In this document: in pieces, positions 50,501-52,409 of the stretch
Numbering within the stretch: the first letter of the stretch is position 1
Layout: each line of letters opens with the position of its first letter
NCBI GenBank assembly: GCA_016165875.1
Contig: JABBOT010000013.1
Coordinates: forward strand, 13,902,014 to 13,966,013
DNA: 64,000 nucleotides
From: Acanthopleura granulata
Taxonomy: Eukaryota; Mollusca; Polyplacophora; Chitonida; Chitonidae
Direction of reading: 5' to 3'
The notes under the pieces: generated by a model
The model's input: the letters and a program-made list of their open reading frames with translations, nothing else
Told to the model about the DNA's origin: nothing
Database searches by the model: none
Made by a program: the position numbers and the translations under genes

Positions 50501-50921
50501 TAGTGGAACGTCGGTTCTGATGGGCAGTGGGATTTTCCGACCATCGTCGGTTCTCCTGATCAGTGAGATTTTCTGACAAACTTCGGTTCTCATGGGTGAT
50601 GGGATTTTCCGACCAACGTCCGTTCTCATGGGCTGCGGGATTTTCCGTAATATTTGTTTCGGAGTTGCCAATCGTGATGTCGGATAGGTCATTACTCACG
50701 AGGTAGGTTCCCATACTGATGTCACCCCAGTCGCTCTGCATCTCAGAAGGTGACGAGGAGAATTTGCCCGGGAGGGGAGAGGTTCTACCCCACGAAGGCT
50801 GTCGATAGTCGTTGTCTGACCGTGGTGAACTAGATTCCTGGTAAGATGAAACAGACATCCGGTAACAATACATAATACGTGTTGAGCTAATTTCGTGATA
50901 GAGAACAGAATAGAATAGCAT
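2755..50921 (-). CDS. Mosaic type II transmembrane serine protease (enteropeptidase-like), 34 exons
   Basis: Gene-level entry; coding exons are listed separately. The joined exons total 5904 nt, divisible by three, giving 1967 residues without internal stop. Predicted layout: cytoplasmic 1-143; membrane anchor about 144-167; SEA 175-300; Thr/Ser/Pro linker 301-360; MAM1 361-549; MAM2 550-703; LDLa1 704-744; MAM first half 745-776; SRCR1 777-890; MAM-like second half 891-1015; short LDLa2 1016-1044; MAM4 1045-1206; LDLa3-12 1207-1598; SRCR2 1599-1696; S1 protease to 1967. SEA, MAM, LDLa, SRCR and C-terminal S1 modules on a type II anchor are the hallmark of enteropeptidase-type proteases, which process other proteins at the cell surface. 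At about twice the length of human enteropeptidase and without CUB domains, this is a distinct architecture. The substrate is unknown. Most introns are phase 1, which fits exon shuffling. Initiator and borders are by eye. Confidence 0.88.
3374..3628 (-). mobile_element. SINE-A, near full length
   Basis: Starts with the inverted tail GGTTGGTGTTTTATGGCG and ends with the tRNA-like head GAGCCACCGAGCCCC; most of the body is recognisable. In an intron of the protease gene. Confidence 0.85.
3692..3765 (+). mobile_element. SINE-A 3' fragment
   Basis: Only the 3' part remains: AAGTGAAATATTCTTGAGTA, then ACACCAATC and an AAAT tail. Confidence 0.7.
3947..4050 (-). mobile_element. SINE-A degraded fragment
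   Basis: TTTATTTATTTAATGGCGCT, then AATATTTCACTACGACGGCC and GGAAACCGAGCAGTACCC, match the inverted 3' half with many changes. Confidence 0.55.
4208..4381 (+). mobile_element. SINE-A lacking the tRNA-like head
   Basis: Starts within the body (CATGCTGGCTTCCTCTGG) and runs to the AAAT tail; close to consensus throughout. Confidence 0.85.
4463..4605 (-). CDS. Exon 33: S1 protease segment before the active-site Ser
   Basis: Acceptor TTTTGTTTCAG, donor CAC|GTGCGT, phases 1 to 0. Encodes [14 protein letters not shown] and LICAGF, giving the conserved Cys168-Cys182 pair, then STGSCH, which joins to GDSGG in the last exon. Counting back from Ser195 places Gly at 189, where trypsin-like enzymes have Asp and chymotrypsin Ser. 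His is at 192. Confidence 0.9.
4796..5022 (-). mobile_element. SINE-A, near full length
   Basis: Runs from CTCAAGAATATTCCCCCTAT to the head GGCCACGGAGGCCC, with small insertions in the body. Confidence 0.8.
5170..5575. repeat. Degenerate minisatellite, period about 38 bp
   Basis: Eight to ten diverged units resembling GTATGCGCTAAAACCGACG followed by GGGGAATTGGTG. It sits in the intron about 75 bases past the exon 32 donor. Short open frames on the plus strand are repeat artefacts. Confidence 0.75.
5649..5953 (-). CDS. Exon 32: S1 protease segment with catalytic Asp
   Basis: Acceptor TCGTCATTGCAG, donor CAAG|GTAAGT, phases 2 to 1. Encodes [26 protein letters not shown] (Asp102), RPICLADNG (Cys122, which pairs with the propeptide Cys) and [10 protein letters not shown] (Cys136 and the conserved GWG). 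Spacing matches S1 proteases of the two-chain tethered type. Confidence 0.93.
6013..6235 (-). mobile_element. SINE-A, diverged
   Basis: TTGGTGTTTTACGCCGTGCT and CACAGCGACTGCATTAATGA are recognisable; the head is decayed. Confidence 0.75.
6535..6715 (-). CDS. Exon 31: activation site and catalytic His of the S1 protease
   Basis: Acceptor TTTTTCTACCCCCAG, donor CCAG|GTCAGA, phases 1 to 2. Starts [14 protein letters not shown], whose Cys normally tethers the propeptide to Cys122, then [14 protein letters not shown], the mature N-terminus, HQCGAVV (Cys42) and LTAAHC (His57, Cys58). The residue before IIGG is Tyr, whereas S1 zymogens of this kind nearly always carry Arg or Lys. Autoactivation or activation by a trypsin-like enzyme is therefore not expected. 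Confidence 0.93.
6765..7003 (-). mobile_element. SINE-A, diverged
   Basis: CAGCATTATGGTGGGAGGAA and AGGAAGCCAGCAATGAG with decayed ends. Confidence 0.7.
7036..7150. repeat. Three tandem copies, about 40 bp
   Basis: Units of GAACTCCATGAACACAGGCA followed by CAGGCACAATCGTAT, nearly identical. Adjoins the SINE-A head. Confidence 0.85.
7961..8167 (+). mobile_element. SINE-A, most of the body
   Basis: Begins ACCAATGCGGTCGCTGTGAG (box B region follows as GTTCAAGTCC) and ends in ACACCAATCATTCAATC. Confidence 0.85.
8391..8491. mobile_element. Fold-back (MITE-like) element
   Basis: Outer arms TCCGAATTTGCTCTG...TTAGGC and their near-complement, plus inner arms GATCGGCC and GGCCGATC, make a nearly complete hairpin of about 100 bases. 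No coding capacity. Confidence 0.65.
8625..8876 (-). mobile_element. SINE-B, head truncated
   Basis: GAGTGAGTCAGTGCTTAGGG at the left and CAATGCTGAACGCCAAAAGA in the body match the copy at 1.66-2.04 kb; it stops at GTGACTCGACCAG, before the tRNA-like head. Confidence 0.7.
8880..10113. other. Intron sequence, nothing recognised
   Basis: A minus-strand open frame near 8928-9125 and plus-strand frames near 9303-9545 and 9828-10073 lack domain motifs and splice-compatible context. I see no repeats with an obvious family. Confidence 0.4.
10114..10163 (-). CDS. Exon 30: end of SRCR2
   Basis: A 50-nt exon with a strong acceptor (TTTGTTTCTTTTCTCAG) and donor TCGG|GTGAGA, phases 2 to 1. Encodes [16 protein letters not shown], the C-terminal strand and two cysteines of the enteropeptidase-type SRCR domain (C, small polar, hydrophobic-R/S-L-x-C). 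It joins directly to ACGTRP of the protease exon. It was found because the phases of its neighbours required it. Confidence 0.88.
10668..10775 (-). CDS. Exon 29: middle of SRCR2
   Basis: Acceptor T-rich then CCGCCAG, donor GACGT|GTAAGT, phases 2 to 2. Encodes [17 protein letters not shown] and [18 protein letters not shown], the Cys-free middle of the enteropeptidase-type SRCR. A second frame through this stretch is also open but does not fit the flanking phases. Confidence 0.78.
10856..10926. repeat. TA-rich microsatellites
   Basis: Two short (TA)n runs separated by about 45 bases. Confidence 0.7.
11261..11400 (+). mobile_element. SINE-A 3' half, diverged
   Basis: AGGTCTACCAGTAACCTGGG, then CCCGGTTTCCTCCCACTATA and GGCATAAAACACC. 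Confidence 0.7.
11474..11574 (+). mobile_element. SINE-A 3' fragment
   Basis: GCGCGGTTTCCTCCCACC to the AAAT tail, directly downstream of another SINE-A fragment and a TA run. Confidence 0.75.
11638..11773 (-). CDS. Exon 28: start of SRCR2
   Basis: Acceptor TTTTCTTTTATGAG, donor AGCGG|GTATGT, phases 1 to 2. Encodes [15 protein letters not shown], then [11 protein letters not shown] and [11 protein letters not shown]. This lines up with the N-terminal half of the single SRCR domain that precedes the protease in enteropeptidase (V.L..G..G.V.F, CA.N, N..C..LG). The domain is reduced, with four cysteines in all across exons 28 to 30. Confidence 0.85.
12765..12878 (-). CDS. Exon 27: LDLa12
   Basis: Phase 1-1 exon, acceptor TATGTTACAG, donor TGTG|GTACGT. 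Six cysteines in LDLa spacing: [19 protein letters not shown], then [15 protein letters not shown]. The acidic DDETDE replaces the usual DGSDE but keeps the Ca2+-binding acids. Last of the LDLa row before SRCR2. Confidence 0.92.
12879..13053. repeat. Minisatellite starting at the LDLa12 acceptor, about 36 bp period
   Basis: Four to five diverged units of GAGTCAAGCAATGTATTGTA followed by CTGTTACAC. The unit contains CTGTTACA-like sequence, which on the minus strand is a copy of the exon's own acceptor (TGTTACAG). The array begins at the splice site. Confidence 0.75.
13800..14690. repeat. Compound tandem repeat with AAAT tracts
   Basis: Four diverged copies of a unit starting near AATCAAACTGTTTTCCTG and ending near GGTACCATCTACATATCA, each followed by an (AAAT)n or (GAAT)n tract. 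Inside the second copy a 60-bp sub-unit (GTTTAGGTATTAATTCACTG...) is repeated three times. Confidence 0.85.
14722..14829 (-). CDS. Exon 26: LDLa11
   Basis: Phase 1-1, acceptor GAGCAGTCACACTG side reads CTCACAG, donor TGCT|GTAAGT. Canonical LDLa: [36 protein letters not shown]. All six cysteines and the DGSDE Ca2+ box are present. Confidence 0.95.
15614..15724 (-). CDS. Exon 25: LDLa10
   Basis: Phase 1-1, acceptor GTTACAG, donor [45 protein letters not shown]: six cysteines and intact acidic box. Confidence 0.95.
16318..16420 (-). mobile_element. SINE-A degraded fragment with G runs
   Basis: CGAACTCAAGAATTTTTCAC then TTCTACGACGGGG resembles the inverted SINE-A 3' part; flanked by poly(G) runs. 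Confidence 0.45.
16620..17256. repeat. Decayed tandem array of partial LDLa9 exon copies
   Basis: About five units, each near 117 bases. Each resembles the 3' half of exon 24 plus its donor and the first intron bases: CCTTACC.CA...CTCATC.GACA.ATC, then GTCAAAATGTG.ATCATTACA, then TTCATATCTTTGTATTTG. None keeps a full LDLa frame. Confidence 0.75.
17262..17387 (-). CDS. Exon 24: LDLa9
   Basis: Phase 1-1, acceptor TTATATTTACAG, donor [37 protein letters not shown], then [14 protein letters not shown]. Six cysteines, with a short insertion between Cys5 and the SDE acids. Its 3' half is the source of the adjacent repeat array. Confidence 0.92.
18212..18639. repeat. 33-bp minisatellite anchored on the LDLa8 donor
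   Basis: About twelve diverged 33-bp units, recognisable by GGTGATAACACCTA.A.TCA. The first unit overlaps the exon 23 donor. Since 33 is a multiple of three and few stops arise, the exon frame stays open through most of the array, giving an 11-residue pattern like RCYHLCISAEP. Confidence 0.85.
18640..18759 (-). CDS. Exon 23: LDLa8
   Basis: Phase 1-1, acceptor GTGTTTCTTTGTAG, donor [47 protein letters not shown]: six cysteines and a strongly acidic Ca2+ box. Confidence 0.95.
19330..19443 (-). CDS. Exon 22: LDLa7
   Basis: Phase 1-1, acceptor TTTTGCAG, donor [47 protein letters not shown]: six cysteines, acidic box GEDE. Confidence 0.95.
19930..20180 (-). mobile_element. Diverged SINE sharing the SINE-A tail
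   Basis: TTTATTTACTTGTTTGATCC, then ACCATACTCAAGAACATCTC resembles the SINE-A 3' region, but the following body (CTCACCATATTGGTGGAAAG) is different and also appears in part near 16.49 kb. Confidence 0.45.
20463..20588 (-). CDS. Exon 21: LDLa6
   Basis: Phase 1-1, acceptor GTGTTACAG, donor TGCA|GTAAGT. Eight-residue lead, then [36 protein letters not shown]. Six LDLa cysteines plus one extra Cys just before the first; Asn-Tyr replaces the usual Asp-Gly after Cys4. Confidence 0.93.
21714..21836 (-). CDS. Exon 20: LDLa5, atypical
   Basis: Phase 1-1, acceptor GTGTGTTTCAG, donor [50 protein letters not shown]. Cysteine-rich and of LDLa length, but without the D.SDE calcium box; probably a non-calcium-binding derivative, related in layout to LDLa3. 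Confidence 0.82.
21845..22630. repeat. Minisatellite next to the LDLa5 acceptor, units of about 110 bp
   Basis: GAACAATGTAGGCCGTGCCA recurs near 21853, 21961, 22068 and 22195, embedded in AACAGAACAC-type short repeats. It begins only a few bases past the exon 20 acceptor. Long Cys/Leu-rich minus-strand frames across it are artefacts. Confidence 0.8.
23114..23221 (-). CDS. Exon 19: LDLa4
   Basis: Phase 1-1, acceptor TGTGTTTATTCAG, donor [45 protein letters not shown]: canonical module with intact DGSDE box. Confidence 0.95.
23313..23562 (-). mobile_element. SINE-A, full length
   Basis: (TTTA)n tail, GGTGTTTTACGCCATACTC, through to GAGCCACGGAGGCCCCC. Confidence 0.9.
23889..24168 (-). mobile_element. 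SINE-A, diverged
   Basis: GGCGTTTTCGTCGTATTCC, CAGAGCCCGGGGATAACC, and CTCGGCCACGGTG at the head. Confidence 0.75.
24273..24398 (-). CDS. Exon 18: LDLa3, atypical
   Basis: Phase 1-1, acceptor TTTCTCTCCTTGAAG, donor [46 protein letters not shown]. LDLa-like with six cysteines and a YSDE box; the CDG after Cys4 is CSD. Confidence 0.88.
24725..24944 (-). mobile_element. SINE-A lacking the tail
   Basis: ATTATGGTGGGAGGAAACCG to GAGCCACACACCCCCC. Confidence 0.8.
25158..25310 (-). mobile_element. SINE-A 3' half
   Basis: (TTTA)n, then AAGAATATTTCACTTATACG and CCACGACCATCCGCAGC; the head is absent. Confidence 0.8.
25449..25766 (-). CDS. Exon 17: second half of MAM4
   Basis: Phase 1-1, acceptor GACTTTCTAATGCAG, donor GCGT|GTAAGT. 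Encodes [42 protein letters not shown] and [12 protein letters not shown], matching the MAM pattern (SP..., G-x-L-x-V, W...V, I-D-D/E-I...C). Shorter than the other MAM second exons (318 nt against 366-405). Confidence 0.85.
26053..26913. mobile_element. Possible solo LTR
   Basis: Starts TGTTACGAACC and ends TACCCTTACA, with TATAAATATATATAT inside at about 26705. No 5-bp target duplication is visible and no second copy is present, so this rests on general LTR look only. It lies in the intron between exons 16 and 17; no coding content. Confidence 0.22.
27549..27725 (-). repeat. Dispersed repeat shared with the 58.7-58.86 kb leader
   Basis: Read on the minus strand, GACCAATCATAAT, CAAGTAGGTCAACCGGATGT, CCCACACAATGGTTACAAAT and GGAATGGAATGAAAAG line up collinearly with 58.70-58.86 kb. 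The element family is unknown. Confidence 0.8.
27750..28020 (+). mobile_element. SINE-A, full length
   Basis: Starts with the tRNA-like head TAGCCTCCGTAGCTGAGTTA and ends in (AAAT)n. A good reference copy for the family. Confidence 0.9.
28187..28354 (-). CDS. Exon 16: first half of MAM4
   Basis: Phase 1-1, acceptor ATTCTCCTTTCTCAG, donor AGCG|GTAAGC. Encodes [13 protein letters not shown], the MAM start (C-x-FE/D...CG), then a variable Arg/Leu-rich stretch. The next exon supplies the second half. Confidence 0.88.
28644..28730 (-). CDS. Exon 15: short LDLa2
   Basis: An 87-nt phase 1-1 exon, acceptor TGTTTGTCCTTGACCAG, donor TCGG|GTACGG. Encodes [28 protein letters not shown]: the calcium-binding C-terminal half of an LDLa is perfect, but the N-terminal cysteines are missing. 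The last Cys of the preceding exon (NDCVSSKG) could supply one. An in-frame TGA lies just upstream of the acceptor, so the exon cannot be longer. Confidence 0.82.
29283..29434 (-). mobile_element. SINE-A internal fragment
   Basis: CAACGGCGGTCAGCATTATA to GACAGCATGAGCTGGACTTG, lacking both ends. Confidence 0.75.
29640..30014 (-). CDS. Exon 14: MAM-like second half after SRCR1
   Basis: Phase 1-1, acceptor TTCCTTATGTTGCAG, donor AAAG|GTAGGC. The 375 nt match the size of the other MAM second exons. It encodes [50 protein letters not shown] and [12 protein letters not shown], which follow the MAM layout (SP, C, x-V, LW, V..P, final I...C). Divergent: two extra cysteines and no G-x-C-L-x-F. No MAM first exon lies between it and SRCR1. 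Confidence 0.75.
30020..30955. other. Intron sequence, nothing recognised
   Basis: Contains a short C run with CA repeats near 30103. I see no MAM first-half exon, LDLa or SINE here, which matters for the split-MAM interpretation. Confidence 0.5.
30960..31144 (-). CDS. Exon 13: second half of SRCR1
   Basis: Acceptor CGTTTTCTCTGCAG, donor CCAG|GTAAAC, phases 2 to 1. Encodes [31 protein letters not shown] and WGVGTC, then VLALTCEG: the typical SRCR second half (G.G..W...L.C.G.E..L..C...). EREEPG follows as a short linker. Confidence 0.93.
31225..31305 (-). mobile_element. SINE-like tail fragment
   Basis: ATTATGACTTAACGCCACAT, then TTTCAGCCATATCGTGGCGA; near-copies occur around 22.65 kb and 40.36 kb and resemble the SINE-B 3' end in inverted view. 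Confidence 0.4.
31768..31924 (-). CDS. Exon 12: first half of SRCR1
   Basis: Acceptor TTCTATTCCTCCACAG, donor AAAG|GTTAGC, phases 1 to 2. Encodes [20 protein letters not shown], then [21 protein letters not shown] and RNLGYQ: textbook SRCR start (RLVGG..., GRVEV.H.G.WG.VCD, A.V.C..LGY). Confidence 0.95.
31960..32154 (+). mobile_element. SINE-A, diverged
   Basis: GTGAGTTCAAGTCAGGCTC to the AAAT tail, with many substitutions. Sits between exons 11 and 12. Confidence 0.75.
32311..32500 (-). mobile_element. SINE-A with internal deletion
   Basis: GTGTTTTACGCCGTATACTC, GGCCAGCATTATGGTGGGG, then a jump to CATGAGCTGGACTTGAACTC. Sits between exons 11 and 12. Confidence 0.8.
32625..32720 (-). CDS. 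Exon 11: MAM first half (MAM3a)
   Basis: A 96-nt phase 1-1 exon, acceptor TTGTTGTTGTAG, donor AACG|GTAAGA. Encodes [19 protein letters not shown] and WVRWEANG: the MAM opening with C-x-F and CGY. Same length and phase as exon 8, the first MAM2 exon. The next exon downstream is SRCR1, not a MAM second half. Confidence 0.9.
33140..33200 (-). pseudogene. LDLa exon ghost a
   Basis: Minus strand reads [15 protein letters not shown] followed by GTAAGT, aligned with the end of exon 10 ([15 protein letters not shown] then GTAAGT). The last Cys is lost and I see no upstream half. Confidence 0.5.
33280..33342 (-). pseudogene. LDLa exon ghost b
   Basis: Minus strand reads [13 protein letters not shown] then a stop; the DNA CATCGATCTCTCAGATGAG is nearly that of exon 10. 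The final Cys and the donor are lost. Confidence 0.55.
33425..33547 (-). CDS. Exon 10: LDLa1
   Basis: Phase 1-1, acceptor TTATTTCTCCACAG, donor [50 protein letters not shown]: six cysteines and SDE box. Confidence 0.95.
33961..34430. repeat. Degenerate tandem repeat, about 73-bp period
   Basis: Six or so units with TTGGATATCTTATGTTTTTG, GAGTGC.TT.GCGATTTCTA and TCACTCTCCTTAGCACTTAC. No coding sign. Confidence 0.8.
35986..36121 (+). mobile_element. SINE-A 3' half
   Basis: CCAGCAACCTGTGGATGGTC to the AAAT tail. Confidence 0.8.
36792..37094 (-). other. Unassigned open frame, 100 codons
   Basis: Encodes [20 protein letters not shown], then [19 protein letters not shown] and [16 protein letters not shown] before TAA. 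Balanced amino-acid use suggests real or once-real coding. I do not recognise the family. Its phase and terminal stop exclude it from the protease gene unless it is an alternative end. It could be a transposon or retrocopy remnant. Confidence 0.3.
37858..38223 (-). CDS. Exon 9: second half of MAM2
   Basis: Phase 1-1, acceptor TTCCTGTGCAACAG, donor ATAG|GTATTT. Encodes [60 protein letters not shown] and [13 protein letters not shown]: a clear MAM with all landmark motifs. Confidence 0.95.
38647..38742 (-). CDS. Exon 8: first half of MAM2
   Basis: A 96-nt phase 1-1 exon, acceptor TTTTGTTGGCCAG, donor CAAG|GTTCAT (weak). Encodes [15 protein letters not shown], then [15 protein letters not shown] start. 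Confidence 0.88.
39591..39882. mobile_element. MITE-like element with long inverted ends
   Basis: ACAATGAGAGAAAAGTTTGG at the left and the complement of ACACTGAGAGAAATGTTTGG at the right begin terminal inverted repeats of roughly 70 bases rich in GACTCA motifs. No coding capacity. Ends 30 bases from the exon 7 donor. Confidence 0.75.
39912..40316 (-). CDS. Exon 7: second half of MAM1
   Basis: Phase 1-1, acceptor TTCATTCGTTCACAG, donor CAAG|GTATGC. Encodes [49 protein letters not shown] and [15 protein letters not shown]. The IDDI...G.C ending is diagnostic of MAM. Confidence 0.95.
40870..41070 (+). pseudogene. Tc1/mariner transposase fragment (helix-turn-helix part)
   Basis: Encodes [18 protein letters not shown], then [20 protein letters not shown] and THAEDNHI. 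The paired HTH with TG...[11 protein letters not shown] is the hallmark of Tc1-type transposase N-termini. The DDE catalytic part is absent. It ends within about 20 bases of the exon 6 donor on the other strand. Confidence 0.85.
41089..41250 (-). CDS. Exon 6: first half of MAM1
   Basis: Phase 1-1, acceptor CCACAATTTTCAG, donor AGAG|GTGTGT. Encodes [27 protein letters not shown] and [16 protein letters not shown] opening with C-x-FE and CGY. Confidence 0.95.
42379..42640 (+). mobile_element. SINE-A, full length
   Basis: GGGGGCCTCCGTGGCTCAGT head, body close to consensus and AAAT tail: the best preserved copy in the window. Confidence 0.92.
42852..43031 (-). CDS. Exon 5: Thr/Ser/Pro-rich linker
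   Basis: Phase 1-1, acceptor TGTTTTTAATTTAG, donor ACTG|GTGTGC. Encodes [20 protein letters not shown], then [18 protein letters not shown] and ERGPTG. No cysteine; it looks like a mucin-type O-glycosylated stalk between SEA and the first MAM. Support comes from phase and composition only. Confidence 0.75.
43368..43520 (-). mobile_element. SINE-A-like tail with a different body
   Basis: (TTTA)n then TTTAATGTCGTACTCAAAAA resembles the SINE-A 3' end; the body diverges after TATGGTTGGAGGA. Confidence 0.5.
43565..43922. mobile_element. MITE-like element, copy 1
   Basis: Inverted ends: CGCTAAAGGTAAGAAAGG...GTGACC at the left, and at the right the complement of GAGTTCGAACTC...GTAAAAAGAGC. A related copy lies at 52.41-52.68 kb. 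Confidence 0.7.
44096..44286 (-). CDS. Exon 4: C-terminal part of the SEA domain
   Basis: Acceptor GTGTTTTCTTTTGACAG, donor CTTG|GTACGT, phases 2 to 1. Encodes [18 protein letters not shown], then [20 protein letters not shown] and [11 protein letters not shown]. The G-x-x-x-V-Y-F strand and following helix complete the SEA fold. I see no GSVVV/GSIVV autocleavage motif; the equivalent is PGCITVYF. Confidence 0.88.
44815..45130. repeat. Degenerate minisatellite, about 22 bp period
   Basis: Units like TAGCTCACCAAGTACTCGG, fairly diverged, in the intron between exons 3 and 4. Confidence 0.7.
45440..45509 (+). mobile_element. SINE-A 3' end touching the exon 3 donor
   Basis: TTTCCTCCGATAAGTGAAAT, TACGGCGTCAAACACC and an AAAT tail that ends about four bases from the exon. 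On the gene strand the intron therefore begins GTAAGA and runs straight into the SINE tail. Confidence 0.8.
45514..45581 (-). CDS. Exon 3: middle of the SEA domain
   Basis: A 68-nt exon, acceptor TTTTCTATTCACAG, donor TTACG|GTAAGA, phases 0 to 2. Encodes [20 protein letters not shown], then NL. It continues RIERE of exon 2 into the SEA second helix and strand. The fit of phases 0 and 2 on both sides is strong support. Confidence 0.9.
45630..45896 (-). mobile_element. SINE-A, full length, diverged
   Basis: TTGATTGGTGTTTAACGTCG to GGTCGCGGAGGTCCC. Confidence 0.8.
46362..46430 (+). mobile_element. SINE-A 3' fragment
   Basis: GAGTACGGCGTAAAACGC and AAAT tail. Confidence 0.6.
46812..47010 (+). 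mobile_element. SINE-B 5' part
   Basis: tRNA-like head GTCGGTGGCCTGATGGTGAG, box B-like AGATCCGGCATCAATCCC, then CGGCGCTCAGCACTGCGAGG and TCATGTCTGGTGTC as in other copies. Confidence 0.75.
47285..47406. repeat. About 20-bp minisatellite
   Basis: Five or six units of CCTTAGGTGGCCCTATTGA. Confidence 0.85.
47658..47735 (+). mobile_element. SINE-A 3' fragment
   Basis: CCATAATGCTGTCGTAAAAG, CTTGAGTACGGCGTAAAAC, A-rich tail. Confidence 0.75.
48475..48560 (+). mobile_element. SINE-A 3' fragment
   Basis: GCCCGGTTTCCTCCCACC, then AATAAGTGAAATAAATAAAA and AAAT tail. Lies just past the exon 2 donor. Confidence 0.75.
48622..48740 (-). CDS. Exon 2: N-terminal part of the SEA domain
   Basis: Acceptor TTCAACTTCAAACAG (or three bases further in), donor GAGAA|GTAAGC, phases 1 to 0. 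Encodes [20 protein letters not shown], then [15 protein letters not shown]. The first strand, N-linked site NNS/NST and S..Y..L...I-helix are typical of SEA domains that follow the anchor of transmembrane proteases and mucins. Confidence 0.88.
48952..49150 (-). mobile_element. SINE-A, head truncated
   Basis: TTGGTGTTTTACGCCGTGTT through GAGCTCACAGCGATCGCGTT. Confidence 0.85.
49160..50390. other. Intron 1, mostly unassigned
   Basis: AT-rich with no recognised repeat family or exon. The open frames at 49.68-49.94 kb on both strands are mirror images without motifs. Confidence 0.4.
50399..50921 (-). CDS. Exon 1: cytoplasmic tail and membrane anchor
   Basis: Ends with donor TTGG|GTAAGA in phase 1. 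The frame is open from a TGA upstream; in-frame ATGs lie at 50921, 50873 and 50858. I chose the first (A at -3), but MSVSSYQES at 50858 is a realistic alternative. Residues 1-143 are polar with four 12-residue repeats ([12 protein letters not shown] type) around 92-139, then basic RRSTKKR and a hydrophobic [19 protein letters not shown], a signal anchor giving type II topology. The 5' UTR and promoter were not identified. Confidence 0.85.
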
Positions 50922-50949
50922 TTTAAGGAAGTCTTCCTCAGTGACTACT

Positions 50950-51590
50950 GAATTACAAGAAACATGCCCTCAACCACGATAATAGCATTTTGCTTTATCT
51001 CTGGTTGTTTTTTTTTTTTTTTTTTTTTTTTTTGTATACCTAACGCCGTGATCAGTGTTATTTTTAAGAACATGCGGTACCCATTTCTTCTGTCATCGTT
51101 TTGGTCGAGGGTTTCTCTCGGGCTTTGTCCGATTTTCTCTCACTACAATGCTGACCGCCGTCATATAAGTGAAATATTCACCAAACAAATACCAACGTTA
51201 GCGAATTCAGGTTCAGACAACAGAACAATTCTACGCAAGGCTTTTTTACAAAGTCGATATTTATGCAACGATATAGTCGCATGTAATATTATTTACAAGA
51301 ACGAATTATGTATATATCTGGTGTTGCAGTGCGACTCTTAACCCGAGTATTAGGCATGTAGTAATACCGTTATATCAGTTACCGGACCCGGACAGTTGGG
51401 AACGGCTTGCTTGTTAGAGATCGACTACTTAGTGAATGCCTCTTCGGAAGAGCAAATACATTAATCAATGTTTTGAATCTAAGCGTCAGTTAAACTTCGA
51501 CATGCTTATAGCAATGACAAATCACAAATGGTTGTTCGGGGCTGCTAATATCAGTAATAAATAAAGTTGGCTATTTTTCTGGCTCATTTT
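50950..51590. other. Region upstream of the protease gene
   Basis: Would contain the 5' UTR and promoter. I see a T run of about 25 bases at 51009, a SINE-A piece at 51110-51180 and no clear TATA or initiator motif. Confidence 0.35.
51110..51180 (+). mobile_element. SINE-A 3' fragment
   Basis: TTTCTCTCGGGCTTTGTCCG, CTGACCGCCGTCATATAAGT. Confidence 0.65.
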
Positions 51591-51855
51591 TTTATTGATG
51601 ACGTTGTTTTATGCCGAACTCAAGAATATTCACGTATGCGACGGCGGCTAGCATTATGGTGAAAGACACCGGGCAGGTTTCCTGTAGAGTCCCCCCCCCC
51701 CCGGAAAAATCCACGACTATCCACACGTTGCTGACAGACCTTCCTACCCACTGCCGAAGAGGAAGCCAGCATCAGTTGCACTTGAACTCACAACGAATGC
51801 ACAGATGAAAGTCTCCTGAGTCATTATTCTGCGCTAGCACGTTAAACACTTGGGC
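51590..51855 (-). mobile_element. SINE-A, diverged
   Basis: TTTATGCCGAACTCAAGAAT through AGGAAGCCAGCATCAGTTGC; carries a C run near 51690. Confidence 0.75.
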
Positions 51856-51952
51856 ACGCTTTCCGATGTAAAGTCACGACCCTATCTGAAACGGTTAGTG
51901 ATCTCCTGTCGACCACCCAGGTTACTTCATAAACATTTTTCAAGGTTTAAAA

Positions 51953-51995
51953 TTTTTCAGTATAGTGTAAAATACCAATCAAATAAATAAATAAA
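51953..51995 (+). mobile_element. SINE-A tail fragment
   Basis: TGTAAAATACCAATCAAATA plus AAAT units only. Confidence 0.5.
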
Positions 51996-52257
51996 ATAAA
52001 TTAATAACTGGAGATTTAAAATGAATCAAAACAGACATGGGAATATGATGCAAATCATTTCACAGTTCATGTCAGTTTTTTCGTACTGATAAGTGCAATA
52101 CACCCCCAACGCCAAAACAATGCCTTAATTAAGTAACTAATAACTAAGAATAAACATATGGGAGAAAAAATAAAATAAACAAAAAAAATGAAAATCAGAA
52201 TTTCAAATGAAATCTGGAAAACCAAATAGCGGAGTTAAACTCATGGATTGTCGTGGT

Positions 52258-52345
52258 ATGAGTGAGTGAGTGAGTGCTTGGGGTTTCACGTCGTGGTATG
52301 AGAGAGTGAGTGAGTGAGTGCTTGGGGTTTCACGTCGTGGTATGA
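52258..52345. repeat. GAGT-rich duplicated tail of SINE-B
   Basis: GAGTGAGTGAGTGCTTGGGG followed by TTTCACGTCGTGGTATGAG, present twice in tandem. Confidence 0.75.
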
Positions 52346-52409
52346 GTTACATGACTCTTAGTGCGACACTTCACCCTATCTAGTAAATTATAATAAATAA
52401 TCTGAGTAG

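Noticed and set aside
2755..50921. CUB domains expected by analogy with enteropeptidase
   Set aside because: I looked for the CUB pattern (C...G.I.SPNYP...Y) in the long introns on the minus strand and saw none.
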